Translations under genes and position numbers: made by a program | Shown here: positions 17,591 to 25,015 of the stretch, piece after piece | How the letters are laid out: each line of letters opens with the position of its first letter | Numbering within the stretch: the first letter of the stretch is position 1 | The notes under the pieces: generated by a model | The model's input: only the letters and a program-made list of their open reading frames with translations | What the model was told of the DNA's origin: nothing | Databases searched by the model: none | DNA from: Deltaproteobacteria bacterium | Lineage (GTDB): Bacteria; Desulfobacterota; DSM-4660; Desulfatiglandales; Desulfatiglandaceae | Direction: 5' to 3' | Assembly: GCA_029933075.1 (NCBI GenBank) | Contig: JAOZOW010000022.1 | Span: 1 to 35,261, forward strand | Length of the DNA stretch: 35,261 nucleotides

Positions 17591-17609
17591 TTTTTCTCTC
17601 CTCCAACAA

Positions 17610-17632
17610 ATTATAACAGCGGGACACCCCTG
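17610..17632 (-). promoter_or_regulatory. Extended -10 promoter of copZ-copA with adjacent G/C inverted repeat
   Basis: On the minus strand TGTTATAAT (17610-17618) is a perfect extended -10 box; a good -35 is lacking. Just upstream is CAGGGGTGTCCCGCTG, an imperfect inverted repeat in the position where a CsoR- or CueR-type copper regulator would bind. No copper regulator gene is in the window. Confidence 0.45.
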
Positions 17633-17683
17633 CCTTTAATATGAGGGCCGTACTTTGTGCGCCTTTGTGCGTAGAAGAAATTC

Positions 17684-17700
17684 TATATTATTTTAATATA
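17684..17700. repeat. AT-only inverted repeat
   Basis: TATATTA and TAATATA flank TTT, just downstream of the glycosyltransferase stop on the minus strand. It may aid termination of the long upstream gene run, but an A/T stem is weak. Confidence 0.3.
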
Positions 17701-17709
17701 ATAATAAAG

Positions 17710-18936
17710 TCATAGGCGTCCAGGGTCTCTCAAGACCTCTCGGACGGTCATCGCCAGACTATCCTTCCCTTTGATCATTCGAGCGACTGCTGCAGCCCTC
17801 TGCACTATCCAATGGTTTTTCGTACATTCCTCGATGGCTGCTGCCAGTTTCCGCGAGCTGAGCCTGGAGCGCCATATAGGTTTCGGGCCCAAGCCGACGC
17901 GATACACCCGGTTTCCCCAGTAATATTGATCGAGGACATGGGGCACAATGATTTGGGGCACACCGCTGATGGCGCCTGCCGCCGTGGTTCCAGCCCCTCC
18001 ATGGTGGATCACCGCAGCCATACGCGGGAAAAGGTCAAGGTGTGGGTATTTTTGAACGAAAAAGACATCACTGGAGCCGATAAATTCCGAGGGGCCTTCC
18101 CAGAACTTGGCAATCACAACCCGCTGGCCGGCCAAGCGGGCGGCCCGCACAATTATGGGCACGTTCTTGACCTGGTCTTTCTTGGGCATGCTCCCGAATC
18201 CCGCATAAACCGGAGGGGGGCCATGGCTCAGGAATGCTTCAAGATCCGCCAGATGCTGCTTTGGTTGTTCCAGATGAAGATAGCCGGTTTGTGTGAAACC
18301 TCGCCCCACATCGGGCGGTACAGGGGCGATGGCTTGGTCAGAAGCCACGATCACGTTATCGCCCAAGATGTGAGACCACACATCCTTTAGTAGTGGAAGT
18401 CCGAGTTGCTCGCGCTTTTTGTTGATCAGCCGGGTCAGATTAAAGAAGCGATCAAATATTTTTACAATCTGCCAGCTCATGACATTACACCATTTGGGCA
18501 GGTTTTGGTGCTTGAGGGCGATGAAAGGATGGTGTCCAGAGGGGAGTAGCTGGGGCGCAAAGGCAATATAACGGTAACGAATGCCCATTGATTCAGCAAT
18601 GGAGGAGAGGGCAAAGACAAGTGAGGAGGCCAGTACCAGATCAGCGCCGCTTATGATTTGCGAAAGGGTTTTGAACTGTCCGAGGATCTCATAGCGGACA
18701 CGGCGGACAAACCGGAGACCAGTATGGATCGAATGGGCGTTTTCCATACTATCGATAAAGGCGGTAAAATTGCCTCCTAAGGGGTGGAAGGGGCAACCCA
18801 GTTGTCGGGCCCACTCTCCCTTTTCAGGGGGGGCTGCAAGGAGAACATCGTGCCCTGCAGACTTTAGGGCCAAAGAAAGGGTCAACATGGGCTGGACGTC
18901 ACCGCGTGAGCCGAAGGTTGTCAGGACGATCTTCAT
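17710..18936 (-). CDS. UDP-glycosyltransferase (GT1, sterol/macrolide type)
   Basis: A 408-residue GT-B glycosyltransferase. The N-terminus (MKIVLTTFGSRGDVQPMLTL) is the glycosyltransferase-28-like start found in sterol glucosyltransferases. The C-terminal donor site is HHGGAGTTAAG with a following P-Q-I-I-V-P-H-V-L-D-Q segment, which binds UDP-sugar. It probably glycosylates a lipid, polyol or antibiotic-like acceptor. ATG 18936 is chosen for the GGGAG 9 nt before it; the open frame continues upstream for about 75 codons without protein-like character. It lies 82 bp after the zinc-ribbon membrane protein on the same strand, at the end of the long minus-strand run. Confidence 0.83.
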   Translation of the reverse strand: MKIVLTTFGSRGDVQPMLTLSLALKSAGHDVLLAAPPEKGEWARQLGCPFHPLGGNFTAFIDSMENAHSIHTGLRFVRRVRYEILGQFKTLSQIISGADLVLASSLVFALSSIAESMGIRYRYIAFAPQLLPSGHHPFIALKHQNLPKWCNVMSWQIVKIFDRFFNLTRLINKKREQLGLPLLKDVWSHILGDNVIVASDQAIAPVPPDVGRGFTQTGYLHLEQPKQHLADLEAFLSHGPPPVYAGFGSMPKKDQVKNVPIIVRAARLAGQRVVIAKFWEGPSEFIGSSDVFFVQKYPHLDLFPRMAAVIHHGGAGTTAAGAISGVPQIIVPHVLDQYYWGNRVYRVGLGPKPIWRSRLSSRKLAAAIEECTKNHWIVQRAAAVARMIKGKDSLAMTVREVLRDPGRL

Positions 18937-19018
18937 GAATTGTTCTCCCGATAGTAAAGCTGTCGGCCTTTCCCGGACTTGGCCTTCCGCGTTCCTTTCT
19001 TCTTGGGACTTACAGGTC

Positions 19019-19732
19019 CTACTGCCTTTGCCTCGGCCCGTACTTTTGCAAACAGAGTATCCAGTCCAGCTCGTGATCCGTAAGGAGGCCTTTATCTCTA
19101 AGGATTTCCCCGAGCCTTCGATCCATCCTGTTAAGGGCATCATGGATATTCTGGTCATTGAGATACCCTTTGTCTTTCAGGATGTCCCCCAGCTTCTTCC
19201 TTGTCTTTTTTTGGGAGCGTAGCGTATCTTCCAGCTGCTCGGGAGTGATGAGCCCTGCCTTGATCAGGATTTCACCGATCCGGAGCTTCTGCTCTTCCAA
19301 TGCGTCTTCTATCTCTTCCCTGGTAACATAGCCTTCATGGACCATAAGCTTTCCGATCTTGACCCTTTGCCAGATCATTCGAGTTACGGTCCTGTATAAG
19401 AAGTCCACAGCAGAGAACAGACAAAAGGCGATCATGAGCATGACAATTCCCATGAGGAGCGAGTCGGCCCAGATATTGCCGAAGATTTGGAGTGTTCTGG
19501 AAAGAGAATTTCCCGGTGAACGGGAAATCAGCAGGACATAGGAGAACAAGAGGAGGTTGAGGGTGGCGAGGAACAGGCAGAGTCTTGTCCTGGGGGTAAT
19601 CTCCCGCCGAAAAATCCCTTGACCGGCCCTAAGGGAAATAAGGGGCGCTGGGAGAGAAGACAGGGGTCGCCCGCATCGGAGGCAAAGTTCCGCATCTTCA
19701 GGATTCTCGGTCTCACATCCAGGACATTTCAT
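19019..19732 (-). CDS. Zinc-ribbon membrane protein with four MshEN-type motifs
   Basis: A 237-residue protein with three parts. Residues 3-20 are a zinc ribbon (C3, C6, C17, C20). Two membrane helices sit at about 50-70 and 88-112. The cytoplasmic tail holds four copies of a 24-residue unit at 125-148, 151-174, 180-203 and 206-229, separated by 2, 5 and 2 residues. Each reads (R/K)(I/L)G, hydrophobic pair, G at position 10, and Leu/Ile-rich end, mostly finishing with Gln. This matches the MshEN / type II secretion ATPase N-terminal motif, where paired copies bind cyclic-di-GMP. No ATPase domain is present. ATG 19732 has GGAG 6 nt upstream. It follows pgi by 116 bp. Function unknown; second-messenger sensing is inferred. 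Confidence 0.75.
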   Translation of the reverse strand: MKCPGCETENPEDAELCLRCGRPLSSLPAPLISLRAGQGIFRREITPRTRLCLFLATLNLLLFSYVLLISRSPGNSLSRTLQIFGNIWADSLLMGIVMLMIAFCLFSAVDFLYRTVTRMIWQRVKIGKLMVHEGYVTREEIEDALEEQKLRIGEILIKAGLITPEQLEDTLRSQKKTRKKLGDILKDKGYLNDQNIHDALNRMDRRLGEILRDKGLLTDHELDWILCLQKYGPRQRQ

Positions 19733-19848
19733 ATCGCTCTCCATTTTCTCTGAAAAAAGAAAAGAAGTCCAGGGAGGTATTGTGGTATGGAGAGTTGATC
19801 TGCGCCAAGGGGAAGGCGGTCCCCGATAGGAGTTGAGTGAGCATGTAA

Positions 19849-21579
19849 TCATGCAAGGGCGTCTGCTATCAGACGCAATCCCTTTGAAATGTCCTTCCCC
19901 AGATGAAATCTGATCACATGCCTGCCGGCATCCATCAGGGCCTTTCCGTCTCCAAGGGCCTGGGCCATCTTCAGGGTGCCGAAGGTGATGGTAGAGGTCG
20001 TGCTTCCGGCCTCATCCGGTATGGGAACGTCTTCAGCGCTGTCTCCCGTGATCTGGATAAAGAGCCCGTGTCCGGCATCCCCTTTGTGAAGTTGGCCGGT
20101 AGAGTGAAGAAAACGTGGGCCATAGCCCACGGTGGTGGCCATCCGGTATTTTACCTGGATGCGGCTGCGCAGGTCCTGAAGGAGATGATCGGCCTCCGGG
20201 GTGGGGGTGATGTATGCCTGAAGCGCAGTATAGCTTCTTCCCCCCATCCCGGGCTGTCCAGGATTGGCCTGTGAGAAAAAGGCATTTAGGGTTTCCTTCA
20301 GTGTGGCGGCAAAAAAATCCGTGTAGACCTTAACCCCTTCCGCCTCAAGGGTCGGCTGCGGCTCAGGCAACCGGCCTTCTTTCCTGTATTCGGCAACCAT
20401 TTGGCGGGCCGAAGCCTTGGCAGATTCCACATTGGGCTGGTCAAAAGGGTTGATCCCCAGGATGCTTCCTGCTATGGCGGTGGCTATCTCCCAGCGGAAT
20501 ATCTCTTTTCCCAGGTCGTAGAGGTCCGAGAGCCGGATGCGGATCACTATATGTCCCCTTTGCTCAAGGGCGGTGAGCTCGGTTTCATAGGTGTTGTCGC
20601 CCTTGAGACCAAGGTTCACAAAAAGACGGTCATCTGAATAGACAGTGGGCTCCAGTAGCGTCTCACCGTGTACGGGAAGGATGCCTTTTCCTTCTTTGCC
20701 CGTGCTTTCGGCAATCAACTGTTCCACCCACGCACCAAAGGGGGCGATCTGCGGGGATGAAACAAGGGTGAGCTTGTCGCGTCCGGCCCGGGCCATGGCT
20801 CCTATGAGAGCCCCCAGCAAGGCGCCTGGATTGATATCCGCCGGTGCCGTGCAGTCCTTTGCCATAAGGGTCGCCCTCTCGAGCAGCATGGCGAGGTCCA
20901 TTCCGATCAGGGCGGCAGGCACAAGGCCGAAGTAGGAGAGGGCGGAATAGCGACCTCCGATATCCGGGTCGTTCAGGAATGTCCTCCTGAAATCCAGTGT
21001 CCGCGCCAGTGACTCCAGGCTGCTGCCGGGATCGGTGATCGCAATAAAATGGGCCCCGGCAGCATGGCGCCCCAGGGCCTCTGAGACTTTATTGTAAAAA
21101 AACTTCATGAATGAGAGGGTCTCCACGGTCCCTCCCGACTTTGTGGATACCATGAATAGGGTTTTAGAAAAATTAAGTCGCCTGACATGGGTTAAAACCG
21201 CGCCCGGGTCGGTGCTGTCGAGCACTGATAGATCCAGACAGCCCTGTGCGACCGCATGGATATTGCGGAACATTTCAGGGGCCAGGCTGGAGCCCCCCAT
21301 ACCCAGGAGGAGGGCATGGGTGTATCCGGCCTCACGCACCTCTTGAACGAATTGCGTTATCTCAGGGAGGGTCTCCTTCATTTTTTCAGGGCTTTCAAGC
21401 CAGCCTAACCGGTTGGTGATTTCTGCGGGATCCTCCTTCCACACGGTGTGGTCGTGGGCCCAGATCCGCTCCACAATCCTGTCGGACTGGAGTTGCATAA
21501 GGGCGGTCTTCACTGCAGGCTCAAATTCACCGAGGTTCGCCGAATATGTCGCCTGTACGGTTTGGTGTGTCTCCGGCAT
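19849..21579 (-). CDS. pgi: Glucose-6-phosphate isomerase
   Basis: A 576-residue phosphoglucose isomerase interconverting glucose-6-phosphate and fructose-6-phosphate. Seen are the sugar-phosphate loop GMGGSSLAPEMF, STKSGGTVET, GGRYSALSYFG, the catalytic-glutamate signature ESTGKEGKG and a Lys/His-rich C-terminus (GQLHKGDAGHG). It is longer than the approximately 450-residue bacterial form. ATG 21579 follows GAGGAG at 9 nt; a TTG at 21585 lies too close to that site. It is a central-metabolism gene placed between roo and the MshEN-motif protein on the same strand, so it may be co-transcribed or may have its own start in the 176-bp gap. Confidence 0.9.
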   Translation of the reverse strand: MPETHQTVQATYSANLGEFEPAVKTALMQLQSDRIVERIWAHDHTVWKEDPAEITNRLGWLESPEKMKETLPEITQFVQEVREAGYTHALLLGMGGSSLAPEMFRNIHAVAQGCLDLSVLDSTDPGAVLTHVRRLNFSKTLFMVSTKSGGTVETLSFMKFFYNKVSEALGRHAAGAHFIAITDPGSSLESLARTLDFRRTFLNDPDIGGRYSALSYFGLVPAALIGMDLAMLLERATLMAKDCTAPADINPGALLGALIGAMARAGRDKLTLVSSPQIAPFGAWVEQLIAESTGKEGKGILPVHGETLLEPTVYSDDRLFVNLGLKGDNTYETELTALEQRGHIVIRIRLSDLYDLGKEIFRWEIATAIAGSILGINPFDQPNVESAKASARQMVAEYRKEGRLPEPQPTLEAEGVKVYTDFFAATLKETLNAFFSQANPGQPGMGGRSYTALQAYITPTPEADHLLQDLRSRIQVKYRMATTVGYGPRFLHSTGQLHKGDAGHGLFIQITGDSAEDVPIPDEAGSTTSTITFGTLKMAQALGDGKALMDAGRHVIRFHLGKDISKGLRLIADALA

Positions 21580-21761
21580 GCCCAAGATCTCCTCTTATTT
21601 TCTCGCCTCTTCGAGAATGGCGGCATGGGCTTCTCCATCAAAGACTATGCAGGGCACCGCCAATGGCATTCGCCCGCAGGGTGTAGATCCGCATCCAAAA
21701 GCGGTTTCAATTCAAAAAGTGGCGGACGGACTCTATCACGAATTGCCCTGAGCAGGATGAA

Positions 21762-22949
21762 TCATGCGGGAGGCAGGGCTCGGGCGATTTTCCGGGCCAG
21801 CTCCCGGCAGGCCTCGAAGCCCTTTTCATCCGGCACATATTGGATCCTGACACCTGGATCAATCACCTGGAATCTCATGGCCTCCAGTTCTTTGTTGATC
21901 AACTTAACGGACTCTCCGCTCCAGCCGTACGACCCGAATGCCGCCCCTATCTTCCCTTTGGGCCTGAGACCTTTCATGTATGTGAGGAAATCCGCAACCG
22001 TTGGAAACAGGCCGTTGTTGAGCGTAGGAGATCCAATGATGACCGCACCGGCATCCATGACCTCCGTCATTATATCGCTGCGGTGGCAGTGCCTGAGGCT
22101 TAAGGGCTTGACATCAACGCCTTCCCCGGCAAGGCCCTCGGCGATGGCCTCGGCCATTGTCTCCGTGCTGTGCCACATGGTATCGTAAACTACCAGGGCC
22201 TTTCTTTTCGGATTTTGGTGGCACCAATCCAGATAGCTGCTGATAATTTTTGAAGGGTCTTTCCTCCAGATGATCCCGTGATCCGGGCAGATCATGTCAA
22301 AGGGAAGCGCCATCTGCATGACCTTATCCATCAGCTTGAGTATATGTGAGGAATAGAGCATGAGAATATTGGCAAAGTACTTAAGGGCATGGGGCATGAT
22401 TTCATCGCCCACCTCATCGTCAAACCTTTCCATACTGGCGTAATGTTGGCCGAATCCGTCACTTGAGAAAAGGATCTTGTCTTCGTTGAGATACGTAAAC
22501 ATGCTGTCCGGCCAGTGGATCATCCTTGTTTCCAGGAAGGTGAGCGTCCTTTTCCCTATGTTCAACTTATCCCCGGTTTCCACCGGGTGATAGTTCCATT
22601 TCTGGGAGAAATGACGTGAGAGATTCTTGTGCCCCATCTTGGAGCAGTAAAGGGGCTTGTCCTCTCCTATCTTGTGCATCAGCCTGGGCAGGCTGCCGGA
22701 GTGGTCCATTTCGGTATGGTTGCTGATTACATACTCGATTTTTTTGGGGTCCACGATTTGGCTTATTTTTGCAATAAGTTCCTCGGCGAATTCCTTTTTC
22801 ACCGTGTCGATGAGGGTTATCTTGTCATCCATAATAAGGAAGGCATTGTAAGTGGTCCCTTGATAGGTGGAGTACCCGTGGAAATCCCTGATGTTCCAAT
22901 CAATGACTCCTACCCAGTAAATGCCGTCCGCAATCTCAACCGCCTTCAT
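21762..22949 (-). CDS. roo: Flavodiiron protein (rubredoxin:oxygen oxidoreductase / NO reductase)
   Basis: A 395-residue A-type flavoprotein. The beta-lactamase-like domain holds the diiron ligands H78, E80, D82, H83 (HTEMDH), H145, D164 and H224. The flavodoxin domain from about residue 250 binds FMN (YDTMWHSTETMAEAI, SPTLNNGLF, FGSYGWSGES). All ligands expected for an active di-iron site are present. The enzyme takes electrons from rubredoxin and reduces O2 to water or NO to N2O in the cytoplasm. AAGGAGG precedes the ATG. The rubredoxin gene lies 44 bp upstream, the standard rub-roo arrangement. Confidence 0.95.
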   Translation of the reverse strand: MKAVEIADGIYWVGVIDWNIRDFHGYSTYQGTTYNAFLIMDDKITLIDTVKKEFAEELIAKISQIVDPKKIEYVISNHTEMDHSGSLPRLMHKIGEDKPLYCSKMGHKNLSRHFSQKWNYHPVETGDKLNIGKRTLTFLETRMIHWPDSMFTYLNEDKILFSSDGFGQHYASMERFDDEVGDEIMPHALKYFANILMLYSSHILKLMDKVMQMALPFDMICPDHGIIWRKDPSKIISSYLDWCHQNPKRKALVVYDTMWHSTETMAEAIAEGLAGEGVDVKPLSLRHCHRSDIMTEVMDAGAVIIGSPTLNNGLFPTVADFLTYMKGLRPKGKIGAAFGSYGWSGESVKLINKELEAMRFQVIDPGVRIQYVPDEKGFEACRELARKIARALPPA

Positions 22950-22993
22950 TGTGTCCTCCTTATATGCTCCCTTGAGGGGCCTTAACTGTATCT

Positions 22994-23155
22994 CTAATCA
23001 ACCTTTTCAAACATACCTTTTGCGGCCCCGCACACGGGACAGGTCCAGTCGTCAGGAAGATCGTCAAACGAGGTGCCGGGCTCAACTCCATTGTCGGGAT
23101 CGCCTTCGGCCGGATCGTAAATATAACCGCAAACCGTGCACTCATATTTTTCCAT
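22994..23155 (-). CDS. rub: Rubredoxin
   Basis: A 53-residue classical rubredoxin with one iron held by C6, C9, C39 and C42. The motifs are [12 protein letters not shown] and DWTCPVCGA, with the conserved aromatic core. A GGGAGGGA ribosome site precedes the ATG at 23155. It carries single electrons to the flavodiiron protein encoded 44 bp downstream. Compared with the second rubredoxin of this window it has the normal CxxC spacing in both loops. Confidence 0.95.
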   Translation of the reverse strand: MEKYECTVCGYIYDPAEGDPDNGVEPGTSFDDLPDDWTCPVCGAAKGMFEKVD

Positions 23156-23459
23156 CTTGTTCCCTCCCTACCTTAATTCCTCAGTCAAGAATGTTCGTAT
23201 CATAATAGGTTTAGTGTTTCAATCAGTTATGACCCCAATAAAGTCAGAGACCGGAACCCCGAGAAGGCACACCTCCGTCCATCTCCTACTCGTCTGGCAT
23301 GGCGGGCACCTTAGACCCTGTCAGGGCTCACACTTCGGGCTTAGGCGCAATCAGAAGATATACCGAAGCACCCTTGGCTGACACGCGGCACCTATTCACG
23401 CCGCTCTCTTCTCACAGCGTGCAGTGGGAGCCGCTTTAACCGGTTGGCACGTTAGGGAT
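23156..23459. other. 304-bp spacer between the 62-aa protein gene and rub
   Basis: No gene or RNA was recognised. It holds the 11-bp palindrome CCCTG-T-CAGGG (23316-23326) and the inverted pair CACGC/GCGTG (23397-23401, 23417-23421). A TTGGCACG at 23443-23450 on the + strand lacks a -12 element. It may contain a separate promoter for rub-roo, but none is convincing. Confidence 0.4.
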
Positions 23460-23648
23460 TCAGGCCTCGGCTTCCAGTGTGCATTTGGTAAAGTCGATCT
23501 CCTGACCGCAGCCCGAGCAGACATGAGGCTTGTCAAACTCGTCTGAGAAGATCTCCTTTTCCTTTCCGCAATTGGGGCACTTGCAGGTGAAGGCCTTGAG
23601 GTTCTTAAGGTCCTGAAATCCTGGGCAGTGCTGAGGCGTAGTAGGCAT
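23460..23648 (-). CDS. 62-aa cysteine-rich small protein
   Basis: The 62-residue product has seven cysteines: C8, C22, C24, C27, C44, C47 and C56. C24/C27 (CPNC) and C44/C47 (CSGC) make a zinc-ribbon- or rubredoxin-like pair of knuckles, followed by the acidic end IDFTKCTLEAEA. The start at 23648 is firm, with AAGGAGG 6 nt upstream; the frame opens earlier but overlaps the flavodoxin gene. No named family is recognised. Its place between flavodoxin and rub suggests a redox or metal role in oxygen defence, by context only. Confidence 0.75.
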   Translation of the reverse strand: MPTTPQHCPGFQDLKNLKAFTCKCPNCGKEKEIFSDEFDKPHVCSGCGQEIDFTKCTLEAEA

Positions 23649-23704
23649 GGCAAACCTCCTTCCCGATTTCTTGATGGTTTGTAACAAGTCGGCCGGGTGA
23701 CGGG

Positions 23705-24139
23705 TTAAGCTTGCTTCTTTGCAATCCCCCGCCCGCAATCCTGGGCCATCTGAATCCCGCCTTCCAATGAGGCGGATTTTAGCATCAATGGGCCGGTTAC
23801 CATATCCATCTCAAGGATATGCTTCATCGTATCAAAGATGCGTCCCGGTGCCTCGCCGCTCCATCCGAAGGCGCCGAATGCCCCACCGACCTTTCCTTCG
23901 AGTCCCGCCTTCTCGGCGAGGAAAAGCATCTTTTTCATGGCCTGCATCATTTCCCCATGGTAGGTGGCGGATCCAAAAGCATACGCATCGTAGCCATGGA
24001 GGTCTGATTCGGTTTTGATATCCGTGATATTGACGACTTTTGCTTCTCCGCCCTCAAATCGGATCCCTTCTGCAATCAGCTCGGCGATCCTTCTGGTTGC
24101 ACCGGTCCTCGTCGCATATATAACAAGCGTTTTTCCCAT
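23705..24139 (-). CDS. Flavodoxin-domain protein
   Basis: A 144-residue flavodoxin. The FMN phosphate loop is IYATRTGATRRIAELI at residues 7-22. FGSATYHGEM and AFGAFGWSGEA supply the isoalloxazine loops. The latter resembles the flavodoxin half of the flavodiiron protein encoded nearby, so it may be a detached relative of that domain. It transfers electrons in the cytoplasm, perhaps to the small Cys proteins or rubrerythrin. GGAG lies 8 nt before the ATG. It follows the 59-aa protein by 21 bp. Confidence 0.88.
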   Translation of the reverse strand: MGKTLVIYATRTGATRRIAELIAEGIRFEGGEAKVVNITDIKTESDLHGYDAYAFGSATYHGEMMQAMKKMLFLAEKAGLEGKVGGAFGAFGWSGEAPGRIFDTMKHILEMDMVTGPLMLKSASLEGGIQMAQDCGRGIAKKQA

Positions 24140-24160
24140 ATCTGGCGCTCCGTCGGTAAG

Positions 24161-24340
24161 TTAATCTTCTTCTATCTCAACCTTTCCCTTTATCTTGGTC
24201 CCGCAATGAGGGCAGAGTATTTCAATTTCTTCTTCGTTCCCGATAAATTTTTCTCTCAATTTCTCCGGCCCCAGAAAACTGACATCCCCGCATGCGCACT
24301 GGGGGCACTCAGCCCTGACCCTATATTTTTTTCCGGACAT
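24161..24340 (-). CDS. 59-aa zinc-ribbon-like small protein
   Basis: A gene of 59 codons, easy to miss by length. Cysteines are C12, C15, C17, C43 and C46 (ECPQCAC ... LCPHCG), giving two knuckles about 26 residues apart, with a charged, acidic C-terminus (GKVEIEED). The ATG at 24340 is preceded by GGAGGAGGG, a very strong ribosome site that supports a real gene. No named family is recognised. It lies between the rubredoxin-like gene and flavodoxin, 21 bp from the latter. Confidence 0.75.
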   Translation of the reverse strand: MSGKKYRVRAECPQCACGDVSFLGPEKLREKFIGNEEEIEILCPHCGTKIKGKVEIEED

Positions 24341-24390
24341 GACAATCCCTCCTCCACTTTCCTGTAAAAATAGTGACCTGACCCTATCAG

Positions 24391-24546
24391 TCAGCCCAAC
24401 CTATTGTCTCGGCCCGTCTCGCCACATTCCGGGATATAACATGAGACATCCGCAAATTCGCATTTCTCCTTGCACGAAGGGTACTGCTCAGGTGGTATTT
24501 CCCCTTGTAGCGTATACCCACAATTCTGACATTTCCAATCCGGCAT
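24391..24546 (-). CDS. Rubredoxin-like 51-aa protein with one metal ligand replaced
   Basis: A 51-residue protein. C6 and C9 ([11 protein letters not shown]) form a normal first rubredoxin knuckle. In the second knuckle the first expected cysteine is Tyr22 (Y-P-S-C25), encoded TAC where TGC would give Cys. Extra cysteines C29, C36 and C41 follow ([14 protein letters not shown]), as in the C-terminal rubredoxin-like domains of some rubrerythrin relatives. Iron binding therefore needs an alternative ligand. AAGGAGGG precedes the ATG. It lies 22 bp after the desulfoferrodoxin gene, clearly in the same transcript. Confidence 0.75.
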   Translation of the reverse strand: MPDWKCQNCGYTLQGEIPPEQYPSCKEKCEFADVSCYIPECGETGRDNRLG

Positions 24547-24568
24547 TATGAACCCTCCTTTCTGGTGG

Positions 24569-24943
24569 CTATGCTTTCCAGAGTCCATGGAGGTTGCAGT
24601 ATTCCCGGGCCGTGACCTGTTCCGCCTTGATACAGAATGTGGCTTCAGGGGCATCCCCAGGTTTCAGGAACTGCCGGTAAGCCTCTCCATCGGCAATGAG
24701 TTCTATCCACTGGATATAGTGTTTTTCTTCCATTGGATGCGCCACGTCGCCTACCTTGACCTTGAAACCGTCCTCTGTCTTCTCAATCACCGGCACATGC
24801 TTTTCCTTGGCCGCGTCCACAGTATTCTCTTTAAAGAGCTTCATTGGTTCTCCACAACAAACCAGCTCCCCTTTGCCACCAAAAAGGACCTCCACGATAT
24901 TGCCACACTTTTCGCATTTATAAATTTCGAGCCTTTCTGCCAT
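24569..24943 (-). CDS. dfx: Desulfoferrodoxin (superoxide reductase)
   Basis: A 124-residue two-iron superoxide reductase. The N-terminal desulforedoxin centre uses C10, C13, C29 and C30. The catalytic square-pyramidal iron is bound by H49, H69, H75, H119 and C116 ([19 protein letters not shown]). It reduces superoxide to peroxide in the cytoplasm using electrons from rubredoxin. All ligands are present and Glu47 of the E-K-H loop, which gates the site in the resting form, is conserved. ATG 24943 has AGGAGG about 7 nt before it. Downstream of rubrerythrin in the defence block. Confidence 0.95.
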   Translation of the reverse strand: MAERLEIYKCEKCGNIVEVLFGGKGELVCCGEPMKLFKENTVDAAKEKHVPVIEKTEDGFKVKVGDVAHPMEEKHYIQWIELIADGEAYRQFLKPGDAPEATFCIKAEQVTAREYCNLHGLWKA

Positions 24944-25015
24944 GATAACACCTCCTGTTTTTTGGGGGTTCATATAGCCGCTCGGCCAGAGGTAGTCCCT
25001 CAGCCGGGTAAATCA

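Noticed and set aside
22960-23145. 61-codon minus-strand frame
   Set aside because: Out-of-frame shadow of the true rubredoxin gene at 22994-23155.
23270-23420. Possible repeat array or structured RNA in the spacer before rub
   Set aside because: Only short isolated palindromes; no regularly spaced repeats and no convincing fold by eye.
23441-23460. TTGGCACG on the plus strand as a sigma-54 promoter
   Set aside because: No TTGC-like -12 element at the required spacing, and no plus-strand gene follows.
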